From contig CAILBQ010000090.1 of assembly GCA_903832475.1 (NCBI GenBank), forward strand, positions 1-14,556: a stretch of DNA of 14,556 nucleotides. Reading direction: 5' to 3'. Below are positions 1-6,233 of this stretch, one piece after another. Each line of letters begins with the position of its first letter. Position 1 is the first letter of the stretch. The stretch comes from an uncultured Acidobacteriota bacterium (GTDB lineage: Bacteria; Acidobacteriota; Terriglobia; Terriglobales; Acidobacteriaceae). The position numbers and the translations under genes are program-made. Under the pieces are notes generated by a model, which was not told where the DNA came from, did not search any database, and was given only the letters and a program-made list of their open reading frames with translations.

Positions 1-407
1 ATCTTGTCCTGCACTTCCGGGGGCAGCTCGTGCGTGCGCCCGATGTAACGAATGCGTACGTTGTTATCCATCATGCGTTGCAGGTTCGATTCCAGGTAGC
101 TTTTGAGGAGCATCATCAGGAAGCTGACTTCCGCCCGCGGCCGGCGCAGATTGTTTTCGAGCGAAAAGGCGTACAGCGTCAGCCAGGGAAGCCCGATACG
201 CGAAGCCGTTTCCGTCACCAGCTGGACGCTCTTCGCCCCCTGCTGATGGCCCAGAAAGCGCTTCAGCGATCTGGCTCCCGCCCAGCGGCCGTTGCCATCC
301 ATGATGATGGCCACATGCTCGGGCAGCCGCTCCGGCGTCAGCGTCGCGTACACTGCCCGCTCTTCGGGCGTAAGTTCATGAATCCGCGACGTGGCAGTCA
401 GGTACAA
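1..407 (-). CDS. uppS: Undecaprenyl diphosphate synthase (cis-prenyltransferase), 5' part
   Basis: This enzyme adds isopentenyl diphosphate units to farnesyl diphosphate to make the C55 carrier for peptidoglycan and other wall polymers; it is cytosolic and membrane-associated. About 135 codons are visible and the rest lies beyond base 1; the family is usually near 250 residues. The signature HVAIIMDGNGRW is at residues 31-42, with the catalytic Asp at 37. TLYAFSLEN, RRPRAEV and IRYIGRTHELP follow in family order. I chose TTG at 407 because AAGAGG lies 6-7 nt upstream; GTG at 353 is an alternative. The stretch normally read SSENWxRP is here SLENNLRRP, which lacks the Trp and has one extra residue. 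The neighbouring XRE regulator is on the same strand upstream, but a hairpin and 172 bases separate them. Family assignment is secure; the exact start is not. Confidence 0.93.
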   Translation of the reverse strand, partial: MYLTATSRIHELTPEERAVYATLTPERLPEHVAIIMDGNGRWAGARSLKRFLGHQQGAKSVQLVTETASRIGLPWLTLYAFSLENNLRRPRAEVSFLMMLLKSYLESNLQRMMDNNVRIRYIGRTHELPPEVQDK

Positions 408-440
408 AGCTGGCCTCTTGCTACCGTTTCAACAGCTTTG

Positions 441-469
441 ACGCTAGCACATGCGCACGGCGGTCGCAA
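441..469 (-). promoter_or_regulatory. Candidate sigma70-type promoter for uppS
   Basis: On the minus strand TTGCGA (469-464) is followed after 17 bases by TAGCGT (446-441), with TG one base before the -10 box (extended -10 form). It ends about 33 bases before the chosen TTG start. The -35 matches 4 of 6 consensus positions and the -10 only 3 of 6, so this is tentative. The rest of the 408-579 gap holds only the hairpin listed separately. Confidence 0.28.
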
Positions 470-566
470 CGCAATCGCAGTCAAAATCGAGCATCCGCAG
501 TGATCGGCTTTGAAGGGCCGGGCTCTCGCGACATGCCCGTCCGATCAACCGGGCAGCGTTCGATTG

Positions 567-600
567 GCCAAACGCAGGCCTATGCCGACCTGCGTTTGCC
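567..600 (-). terminator. Hairpin at the 3' end of the XRE gene, possible terminator
   Basis: CAAACGCAGG (569-578) is repeated inverted as CCTGCGTTTG (589-598): a perfect 10-bp stem with a 10-base loop, plus one more G-C pair outside a mismatch. The right arm and part of the loop fall in the last codons and stop (TAG 582-580) of the regulator, the left arm just after it. No U-tract follows on the minus strand, so intrinsic termination would be weak. It may instead protect the mRNA 3' end. Confidence 0.42.
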
Positions 601-1164
601 GCCCATCAGCTCACGCGCAGCATCCCGGGCCCGGTCGCGGGCATGGTTCAGCAGCAGAGACCGCTGCAGAACCTCCAGCTTGGGCAGGTATTGCGCCAAC
701 TCAGCCAGAAACGGATCGGCCATGATCTCCGCAAGCTCTTCATCGCGTTGACTGCGCCCATCGCGCACCAGCTGGCAGATATCCACTTCAAGCGCCGCGG
801 CAAGCCGCTCCAGCGAACCCAGCGTCGGGATCGCCTTGCCATTCTCGATCTTGGAAATGTAGGTGCGCGGAACCTGCATGCGGCTTGCCAGTTGTCGCTG
901 GCTCAGGTGGCGTGCCCGGCGAATATCCTTCACCTGCGCGGCCACGCGTAAGCCAGCGTCCGCCGACGAAGTCACAGCATCAGTCGGTGCCAATGCCTCA
1001 ATTGCGGTGGGGATTTCTTCCACATCCAACGGCTTGTGGCACCGTCGGCACATGGAGTTGCTGGTTCTGAACTGCACCAGAGTGCAGTGTTCACAGCGCA
1101 AAACCTCACGTCCTGGCCCCGTGACGGATTTTGCAACGGGCATGGTTACCAGTGTCGTCGCCAT
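580..1164 (-). CDS. Zinc-ribbon plus XRE-family helix-turn-helix regulator
   Basis: A probable cytosolic transcription regulator of 194 residues. The N-terminal part has two CxxC pairs (C24/C27 and C39/C42), the pattern of a small zinc ribbon. A Cro/C1-type helix-turn-helix spans about residues 75-132, with LSQRQLASRMQVPRTYISKIENGK as the classic recognition-helix region. The C-terminal 60 residues are charged and helical (EELAEIMADPFLAELAQYLPKLE), probably for oligomerisation. I chose ATG 1164; GTG at 1224 would add 20 hydrophobic residues unlike the rest, and ATG 1143 is also possible. None has a good ribosome site. The target is unknown. It lies upstream of uppS but a hairpin separates them, so a shared transcript is uncertain. 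The HTH call is firm; metal binding is inferred from the Cys spacing. Confidence 0.85.
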   Translation of the reverse strand: MATTLVTMPVAKSVTGPGREVLRCEHCTLVQFRTSNSMCRRCHKPLDVEEIPTAIEALAPTDAVTSSADAGLRVAAQVKDIRRARHLSQRQLASRMQVPRTYISKIENGKAIPTLGSLERLAAALEVDICQLVRDGRSQRDEELAEIMADPFLAELAQYLPKLEVLQRSLLLNHARDRARDAARELMGGKRRSA

Positions 1165-1312
1165 AAGTTTTGTGCGGAGAGCCAGAGCAAGGCTTCCGGG
1201 CAGTGCAAGGTACAACTGCACCACGTCAAGAGCTACTTTCGTTCCAATGAACCATAATTGTCAAGTGAAAACTAGGGGTCATTCCGAAAATAACCGCAAG
1301 AAACCCTAAGAA

Positions 1313-1361
1313 AGCCGGAGAAACGCGAACCTCATGCAGCAACATGGGATTTTCACCGGCT
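1313..1361 (+). promoter_or_regulatory. Two-tier inverted repeat in the leader of the HD gene
   Basis: The outer stem pairs AGCCGG (1313-1318) with CCGGCT (1356-1361) and, beyond an A-A mismatch, GAAA (1320-1323) with TTTC (1351-1354). Inside it CTCATG (1331-1336) pairs with CATGGG (1343-1348), including one T-G wobble, around a six-base loop. It lies 85 bases before the HD hydrolase start in the divergent 1165-1445 gap. It matches no riboswitch consensus that I can recall. It could be a structured 5' leader or a protein-binding site; the pairing is seen directly, the role is inferred. Confidence 0.4.
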
Positions 1362-1376
1362 CTGAATAATTCCCGC

Positions 1377-1433
1377 ATGGCTGATAACGAAGAACTAACG
1401 CAGATTCAGATGTCAGAGTCGCTCGCCAGCTAA
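1377..1433 (+). other. Very short open frame (18 codons) before the HD gene
   Basis: ATG at 1377 opens a frame encoding MADNEELTQIQMSESLAS and ending at TAA 1431-1433, 12 bases before the HD hydrolase start. There is no ribosome-binding sequence in front of it, and an open frame this short is easily found by chance. It could be a leader peptide, since it sits between a hairpin and a gene, but nothing else supports translation. Confidence 0.15.
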
Positions 1434-1445
1434 TATTCAAGAGAT

Positions 1446-2063
1446 ATGACTGATTCCGTAGCCTCTTCCACTTCTGCCCACGACCGCGCTGCCGCCTGGG
1501 AATTGCTCATCTCCTGGACAAAAAGCGAAAGCCTGCGCAAGCACGCGCTGGGCGTCGAAGCGTGCCTTGTCGCTTACGCCGAAGTCGAAGCCGACCGCCT
1601 CGGTTTTGCTAGTTCAGAACGCAATGCCCTGCTCGACCTCTACGCCACCACCGCCCTGCTGCACGATTTCGACTACGAACGCCACCCCTCTCTCGAAGAG
1701 CATCCCTTCGTCGGTGTGGCCGAATTGGCCCGCCTGGGCTGGCCCGAGGTGACCCGCACCGCCATCCTGGGCCACGCCACCTACTCCGGCGTGCCCCGCG
1801 AAACCCACCTGGCCAAGGCACTCTTTGCCTGCGACGAGCTGTCTGGCTTTCTAACCGCCTGCGCCCTGGTCAAGCCAACCAAAGCAATCGCGGATGTGGA
1901 GCCGACGGGCGTACGCAAGAAGCTCAAGGACAAGGCATTTGCCCGTGGCGTCAATCGCGACGACGTCTTCCAAAGCGCGCAGGAACTCGGCGTGGAGCTT
2001 GACGCTCACATCGCCTTCTGCCTGGCCGCCATGCAGCGCCGCTCCGCCGCACTGGGCTTGTGA
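1446..2063 (+). CDS. HD-superfamily hydrolase (COG2316-like)
   Basis: Predicted cytosolic metal-dependent phosphohydrolase of 205 residues. The metal ligands of an HD fold are all visible in order: H33 (RKHALGVE), H73-D74 (LLHDFDYE), H110 (ILGHATYSG) and D130 (ACDELSGF). LHDFDYERHP and the overall size fit the uncharacterised COG2316 group; the substrate is unknown, and nucleotides are typical for HD enzymes. ATG 1446 is the only in-frame Met near the start. AAGAG lies just before it, but at only 2 nt spacing, so the ribosome site is poor. The gene stands alone, divergent from the XRE regulator and 121 bases before the next gene. Fold assignment is strong, specific function open. Confidence 0.88.
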   Translation: MTDSVASSTSAHDRAAAWELLISWTKSESLRKHALGVEACLVAYAEVEADRLGFASSERNALLDLYATTALLHDFDYERHPSLEEHPFVGVAELARLGWPEVTRTAILGHATYSGVPRETHLAKALFACDELSGFLTACALVKPTKAIADVEPTGVRKKLKDKAFARGVNRDDVFQSAQELGVELDAHIAFCLAAMQRRSAALGL

Positions 2064-2184
2064 TCGAACCTGGCATCTCCTGAGCCAGCCCGTTTGCGAA
2101 AGATCAAGAGCTTCCCTTCACTCCGTCCGCACGTATCACTTTCGCGTCATTGTGCTGGACCGATGCCAGACTTACGCTTCGGCT

Positions 2185-2673
2185 ATGCAACAAATCGCCG
2201 GTACCATGCCCGAACAAAAGTTCCGCAGCACGAAGAAGCGCGTGCAGCCTGCTCAGTCCCTGAAACAAACCAGCACAGCCTCCAAGGCTCTTCCGGGGAA
2301 GAAGGTCAAGGCTAAGGTGGAAGCCAAGCCGATGAGCCTAAGCCTGGTCTCGTTCTGGCCTGTCGGCGTCGGCCTGTTTCTCTGCGGGTTCACCCCGGAA
2401 TGGCTCAACCTGGCCCAACAGGCGGGTATCTGGGCGGTCCGCTTCGTCTTCCCCTTGACCCTGCTCGCCACCCACACCGAGATCGGCATCAACGCCCACT
2501 GGGCGCCCATGATGCCGCAGATTGCTCTCTACGCACAATTGCCGCTGGAAGGTCTGCTGACCACCTTCACGCTGGCGCGCGGCCGATCTCTCAAGTCCGC
2601 CATCATGCAGCTCGTACTGGTGCATGCTGTAGCTGGCTTTGTCCTCTGGCTCATCACCTTTGGCCCCAAGTGA
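2185..2673 (+). CDS. Small membrane protein, three predicted helices, unknown function
   Basis: I do not recognise this 162-residue protein. The first 50 residues are soluble, basic and rich in Lys, Ser and Thr (FRSTKKRVQPAQ, KKVKAKVEAKP). Three hydrophobic segments follow, near residues 52-72 (LVSFWPVGVGLFLCGF), 78-95 (AGIWAVRFVFPLTLLA) and 137-157 (LVLVHAVAGFVLWLITF). The basic N-terminus should stay in the cytoplasm. The start could be ATG 2185 or ATG 2206; neither has a clear ribosome site. The same frame stays open upstream to 1894, but that part lies inside the HD gene and has shadow-like composition. No enzyme motif is visible. The coding call rests on the clean hydrophobic pattern and normal composition. 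Confidence 0.68.
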   Translation: MQQIAGTMPEQKFRSTKKRVQPAQSLKQTSTASKALPGKKVKAKVEAKPMSLSLVSFWPVGVGLFLCGFTPEWLNLAQQAGIWAVRFVFPLTLLATHTEIGINAHWAPMMPQIALYAQLPLEGLLTTFTLARGRSLKSAIMQLVLVHAVAGFVLWLITFGPK

Positions 2674-2717
2674 TACACCTCACCGGTCGCTCGTCTGCGC
2701 ACGACTGCGACAGACAC

Positions 2718-2735
2718 TCGTGACGACGCTCACGA
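2718..2735 (+). terminator. Weak hairpin after the small membrane protein gene
   Basis: TCGTGA (2718-2723) and TCACGA (2730-2735) form a perfect 6-bp inverted repeat around a 6-base loop, about 45 bases after the stop codon. The following sequence CGATTTCT has only a short T-run. It could be a weak terminator or an operator for the downstream crotonase gene. Confidence 0.25.
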
Positions 2736-2810
2736 CGATTTCTGATCAATCCCGCTACTCTAGGAATTCAGAAAGAGTGTATAAAGGGTTCCGAAATGTG
2801 AGGACCGTCG

Positions 2811-3608
2811 ATGAGCCAATTCAAGTACATCCATGTCTCGTCTTTCCAGCGCGTCAAAACCATCACGCTGAACCGTCCAGACAAGCGGAACGCGCTCAGT
2901 CCTGAACTCATTGACGAACTCACCCACGTCCTCGACGAAACTGCGAAATGTGATTGCGGCGTGGTGATCCTCACTGGTGCGGGATCCGCCTTCTGTGCCG
3001 GCCTTGACATGGAGCACCTGGAAACCATGAAGGCGCGCACCGTAGAGGAACACCGCCGCGATTCCGAAAACATGGCGCGCGTTCTGCGTAACCTCTACGC
3101 CTTTCCGAAACCGATCATTGCGGCTGTCAATGGGCCGGCCATGGCGGGCGGCATGGCCCTTGCCACCCTGTGCGATTTCACCTACGCCGTTCCTGACGCC
3201 CGATTTGGATTTACCGAGGTTCGCGTAGGCTTCGTCCCGGCCATCGTTGCATCCTTCCTGCTTCGCCAGGTCGGAGAAAAACGCACCCGCGAGTTGCTCC
3301 TCAGCGGACGCATCCTCAAAGCCGAAGAAGCCTGCCGCATCGGCCTGGTCACCCGCATCGTGCAGCCGGACGACCTGATGGCCGAGGCCAATGCTCTGGC
3401 CCAGAGCCTGCTCATGAACAGCCCGGAGTCGATGCGTGCCGTCAAGGAGTTGCTCATCGGTCACTCCAGCGAGCAACTCGACGACGAAATCGAAGACGCC
3501 ATCACGGCCAACGCCCACCAGCGCTCTTCGGAAGATTTCCGCGAAGGCGTGCGCGCCTTTCTGCAGCATCGCCGCGCCGAGTGGCCAAGCAGCCAGGTCA
3601 AGGTTTAG
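2811..3608 (+). CDS. Enoyl-CoA hydratase/isomerase (crotonase) family protein
   Basis: A cytosolic crotonase-fold enzyme of 265 residues (typical length 255-270) that should act on an acyl-CoA thioester. NRPDKRNAL (21-29), the first oxyanion-hole region SAFCAGLDM (59-67), the second AMAGGMALATLCD (110-122) and FGFTEVRVGFVP (132-143) are in standard order. E136 aligns with the second catalytic Glu of rat hydratase (Glu164), but the position of Glu144 holds Ala116. That pattern occurs in crotonase members other than classical hydratases, including some isomerases and methylglutaconyl-CoA hydratase-like proteins, so the reaction cannot be named. ATG 2811 has a good ribosome site (GAGG, 7 nt spacing). 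The gene converges with the GH130 gene, leaving 11 bases between stops. No beta-oxidation partner is next to it. Confidence 0.92.
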   Translation: MSQFKYIHVSSFQRVKTITLNRPDKRNALSPELIDELTHVLDETAKCDCGVVILTGAGSAFCAGLDMEHLETMKARTVEEHRRDSENMARVLRNLYAFPKPIIAAVNGPAMAGGMALATLCDFTYAVPDARFGFTEVRVGFVPAIVASFLLRQVGEKRTRELLLSGRILKAEEACRIGLVTRIVQPDDLMAEANALAQSLLMNSPESMRAVKELLIGHSSEQLDDEIEDAITANAHQRSSEDFREGVRAFLQHRRAEWPSSQVKV

Positions 3609-3619
3609 TCAAGGGCGGA

Positions 3620-4756
3620 TTAACGAGAGATCGCCGGGGCTGTTGCCACGCCCACAAACGTGTCCGCCGTTCCGTAATACAAAAACCACTTGCCCTTGAA
3701 CAGCACCAGGCCCTCCGCAAACGTCGTCCCTGCGGCATATTGCCCCGTCCTCTCGAACGGCTTTTCCGGCCGCAGGCTGGGGTGGTCCAGGCGCTCCTTG
3801 AGCCGGGTCAAATCTTCTGGATCGAAGAGCGCCTGGCCGGCGGCATACGCGCCCGCTCCCAGCAAGGGGTCCGCACTCGCATCCGGTTTGCCCGGAAACC
3901 CCGCATTCTTGCCGTTGTACATCAGGAGCACGCCCTTGCTGGTCAACATCGGCGGCGGTCCTACTTCGGGAAAGCCGCTGTCAAAATGCCCCGGCCGCGC
4001 CTGCAGGACCACCACAGGCTTACCGGGCGATGATTCGGCCGGCGTCCAGTGAATCAGATCCGGAGAACTGGCGACGCGAATCTGAATCTCGCCCCAGTAC
4101 ATCCAGAACTTGCCGCCGATCCGCGCCGCCACCAGGCGCCCATGATCGAGCTTGGTGACTACCCCGCCGGATTTGTACATCAGGTTCGCGTACGGTCCGC
4201 TGTCGCCCAGTGCCGGACCATGCTTGGTCCAGTGCACCAGGTCCGGCGACGTAGCCACGCCAATGGTGTATGTCATCTGATTCCACTGTGTGTACATCAG
4301 CACGTAGCCGCCGTCAGGGGATTCGACAATGCGCGGGTCTTCCACCCCGCCTGGCCACTCGCGTGATTTCTGTGAATCGTTTGCGGGGTAGAAAACCGGC
4401 TCGGGCAATCGCGTAAAGTGAATGCCATCGTCCGACTCCGCCATCCCCAGTCGCGACGTATGGCCGCCAATCTCCATCGCCCCGGAGTCGTCTTCGGCAC
4501 GGTACAGCACCACAACCTCGCCGTTGCGCACCACCGCGGCCGGATTGAAGGTGTGCAGTGCCTCCCAATGCACCGGCTTATTCAGAATCGGATCCTGAAA
4601 GACGCTCGCAGGCCTGGGCTCGATCACCGGACTATCCACCGGCCGCGTAAACGGACCCAAAGCCCAATCCTTCGTGTTGGGTCGAGACAGAATTTGTGCT
4701 GGAGCGAATATAGGGGGAACTAGAAAGCACAATGCAAGCAATACTCTAAATCGCAT
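3620..4756 (-). CDS. Exported GH130-family glycosidase (probable beta-mannosidase)
   Basis: A 378-residue five-bladed beta-propeller enzyme of family GH130, whose members cleave or phosphorolyse beta-mannosides. Residues 1-20 are a signal peptide (FRVLLALCFLVPPIFAPA) with a probable cut after APA, so it should act in the periplasm or outside. The catalytic acid is D140 in GGVEDPRIV; LYRAEDD, LGMAESDDGIHF and repeated SPDLVHW/SPDLIHW blades fit the family. Phosphorylases carry phosphate-binding Lys, Arg and His in later blades; the blade that usually has a His-Arg pair reads GGKFWMYWGE here, which suggests hydrolysis (inference). ATG 4756 is chosen because AGGGGG lies 5 nt upstream and the signal peptide begins there; the in-frame start at 4798 overlaps the preceding gene. 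It is the last gene of a three-gene minus-strand set. Confidence 0.9.
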   Translation of the reverse strand: MRFRVLLALCFLVPPIFAPAQILSRPNTKDWALGPFTRPVDSPVIEPRPASVFQDPILNKPVHWEALHTFNPAAVVRNGEVVVLYRAEDDSGAMEIGGHTSRLGMAESDDGIHFTRLPEPVFYPANDSQKSREWPGGVEDPRIVESPDGGYVLMYTQWNQMTYTIGVATSPDLVHWTKHGPALGDSGPYANLMYKSGGVVTKLDHGRLVAARIGGKFWMYWGEIQIRVASSPDLIHWTPAESSPGKPVVVLQARPGHFDSGFPEVGPPPMLTSKGVLLMYNGKNAGFPGKPDASADPLLGAGAYAAGQALFDPEDLTRLKERLDHPSLRPEKPFERTGQYAAGTTFAEGLVLFKGKWFLYYGTADTFVGVATAPAISR

Positions 4757-4788
4757 TTTTTCCCCCTGCAGTCCTCTAAGCCACTTCG

Positions 4789-4989
4789 CTATTCGCACTC
4801 AACGGCTCCGCCCCGAAGGCAGTAGAGGGCCAGTTCAAGGCGGTCAGATACACCCAATTTGGTGTAGATTTCCTTCAGACTTCGCTTGACTCCATCCTCG
4901 TCTAGGCCGACCTGCTCCGCGATACGAGCATTGCGTTCCCCCTTACAGACGCACGAAACGATTCTGGCTTCGAGGGGGGAGAGTTTCAT
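4789..4989 (-). CDS. Stand-alone LuxR/GerE-type DNA-binding domain protein
   Basis: A 66-residue protein made almost only of a LuxR-type helix-turn-helix: SPLEARIVSCVCKGERNARIAEQVGLDEDGVKRSLKEIYTKLGVSDRLEL follows the GerE domain pattern from start to end, with the recognition helix at about residues 32-44. There is no receiver or ligand domain, as in the sporulation regulator GerE. Its ATG at 4989 overlaps the TGA of the upstream DHH gene by four bases (ATGA), implying translational coupling. The GH130 gene starts 32 bases after its stop. It may regulate this small operon or act elsewhere; targets are unknown. The same frame is open upstream to 5166 inside the DHH gene, but that part is Gly/Arg-rich shadow sequence. 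Confidence 0.82.
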   Translation of the reverse strand: MKLSPLEARIVSCVCKGERNARIAEQVGLDEDGVKRSLKEIYTKLGVSDRLELALYCLRGGAVECE

Positions 4990-5984
4990 TGCCTGTCTCT
5001 TTCCGCTTCCCGCAGTTCCGCCACAATGACTTTCGACGCCTCTCGCGCCTGGTCTTCGCGGTCCGGCGGAAAGCTGATCGCCCCCACCCGCGCATGCCCG
5101 CCGCCGCCGTACCGCTCGCAGACCTGCGCCAGATTCACCATGGTCGCAGGATCTGCCTTGGTCCAAGGATTCGAGCCTACGGCCACTTTGGTCCGGAAGC
5201 TGGACTTCGACAGCCCGATCGAATAGGTCGCCTGCGGATACAGGTAGTACGGAATGAACTTGTTGAACCCTTCCAACAGATGGTCGGAAATGTCGAAGAA
5301 GATGGTCCCGTCGCGGAACTCGCTCCGCTCCCGAATCAGCTCGATCGCTCGCTTGTGCTGTTCCAGCAGCGGGGGAAGCAGGCCAGCCACAAAGGGCTGC
5401 TCCAGCACCTCGCCCAGCGGCATCTCGGTCAGCAGCGGAATGAGCCGCGGAATGAACTCCGGATCCTGCGTTGCTTCGATGATCAGCGTCAGCTTCATCG
5501 CCGGCGCCGCCATTTCCACCGCCGACTCCGGGCTCTCATAGAGCGCCCCGTCCACAATGTTGGCCCAGTGGATCAGGTCCGCCACCGGCGCCGTGTCAAA
5601 GCCGAACTGTGTTGCCGCGATATGCGCCAGGTAGCCCGTGCAGGAGATATATTTCGGGTCGTAAAACCGCTGCCGCGCGCAAACCGGGTCTCGCTGGCAA
5701 TCGAGGAAATTCTCGTGATCCGCCGGTGTCAGAAAAGCCGACAGGTGATGATCAAACCACCAGGTAATCTTCGGCGACGCCGAATACTTGAAGTCGACGA
5801 TCGCATTCTCATCGCCCGTGAAGTCGTTTTCGTTGAACAGCGCTCCCGCCCGGTGCACCAGCCCGTGATACTCATAGTCAGGAGCAGCACCCTTCACCAC
5901 GCATTCGCGATGGAAACGGGTAAACAGCGAAGCAGAACAAGCTCCATCAAAGCATTTATCGTGATAGAAAACGCGAACCTGCAA
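4986..5984 (-). CDS. DHH/DHHA1-domain phosphoesterase
   Basis: A cytosolic metal-dependent phosphoesterase of 332 residues. The DHH domain shows YHDKCFDG (7-14), D64 in AIVDFKY, FDHH (77-80) and D145 in ANIVDGA, the expected metal ligands. The DHHA1 domain ends with GGGGHARVGAISF (293-305), the substrate-binding GGGGH. The YHxxCxDG form of motif I marks a branch distinct from RecJ; relatives cleave short oligonucleotides, cyclic dinucleotides or other phosphoesters, so the substrate is open. I prefer TTG 5984, which has AGGGAG 6 nt upstream and begins right before the domain. ATG 6011 lacks a ribosome site, and the in-frame start at 6113 lies upstream of the candidate promoter. It is the first gene of the DHH-LuxR-GH130 set. 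Confidence 0.9.
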   Translation of the reverse strand: MQVRVFYHDKCFDGACSASLFTRFHRECVVKGAAPDYEYHGLVHRAGALFNENDFTGDENAIVDFKYSASPKITWWFDHHLSAFLTPADHENFLDCQRDPVCARQRFYDPKYISCTGYLAHIAATQFGFDTAPVADLIHWANIVDGALYESPESAVEMAAPAMKLTLIIEATQDPEFIPRLIPLLTEMPLGEVLEQPFVAGLLPPLLEQHKRAIELIRERSEFRDGTIFFDISDHLLEGFNKFIPYYLYPQATYSIGLSKSSFRTKVAVGSNPWTKADPATMVNLAQVCERYGGGGHARVGAISFPPDREDQAREASKVIVAELREAERDRQ

Positions 5985-6071
5985 GCACTGCTCCCTGAAC
6001 CTGAAATGCATCGTACGGAAGATCGGGAGACACTCGCTCCCAACCGCTGCCGCACAACAGCCGAAGTGATT

Positions 6072-6100
6072 AGCATCGACTGACCGCCCGCCCGTGTCAA
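6072..6100 (-). promoter_or_regulatory. Candidate promoter of the DHH-LuxR-GH130 set
   Basis: A perfect TTGACA -35 box on the minus strand (6100-6095) is followed after 17 bases by GATGCT (6077-6072), which matches only 3 of 6 -10 positions. Transcription would begin near 6065, about 80 bases before the preferred TTG start and 50 before ATG 6011. If real, it excludes the longest in-frame start at 6113. Confidence 0.42.
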
Positions 6101-6180
6101 GGCGACCGGCCAAAGAATACCGAGACCGGCCCCGCTGGCTGGCCCGAAGCGATGTCGAACATGGGATTGGGAACTTTGCC

Positions 6181-6213
6181 TATCCTGAAAGCGTAGGCTG
6201 CAGTATCCTGAAA
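6181..6213. repeat. Paired 10-bp direct repeat before the CPBP gene
   Basis: TATCCTGAAA occurs at 6181-6190 and again at 6204-6213, 23 bases apart, about two helical turns, so both copies face the same side of the DNA. The second copy ends 20 bases before the CPBP ATG. The spacing suits a dimeric regulator or activator sites. The GntR-type gene two positions downstream is a candidate binder, but GntR sites are usually palindromic. Confidence 0.4.
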
Positions 6214-6233
6214 ACCGCTTCTCCAAGGACTCA

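Noticed and set aside
30..503. 157-codon open frame on the plus strand
   Set aside because: Complement of uppS. The minus strand carries the HVAIIMDGNGRW signature.
1259..1264. TTGACA on the minus strand as -35 of the XRE gene
   Set aside because: No acceptable -10 box occurs 16-18 bases away on that strand.
2070..2088. CTGGC/GCCAG hairpin after the HD gene
   Set aside because: Only 5 bp with a 9-base loop and no T-run; expected by chance.
2760..3569. 269-codon open frame on the minus strand
   Set aside because: Antisense to the crotonase gene, which has a full set of family motifs and a good ribosome site.
4989..6083. 364-codon open frame on the plus strand
   Set aside because: Antisense to the DHH gene, whose motifs are clear. 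The product is Arg/His/Gln-rich and looks like no family.
6104..6131. Two GACCGGCC copies 20 bases apart in the divergent gap
   Set aside because: G+C-rich, self-complementary 8-mers are common at this base composition, and nothing links them to a site.
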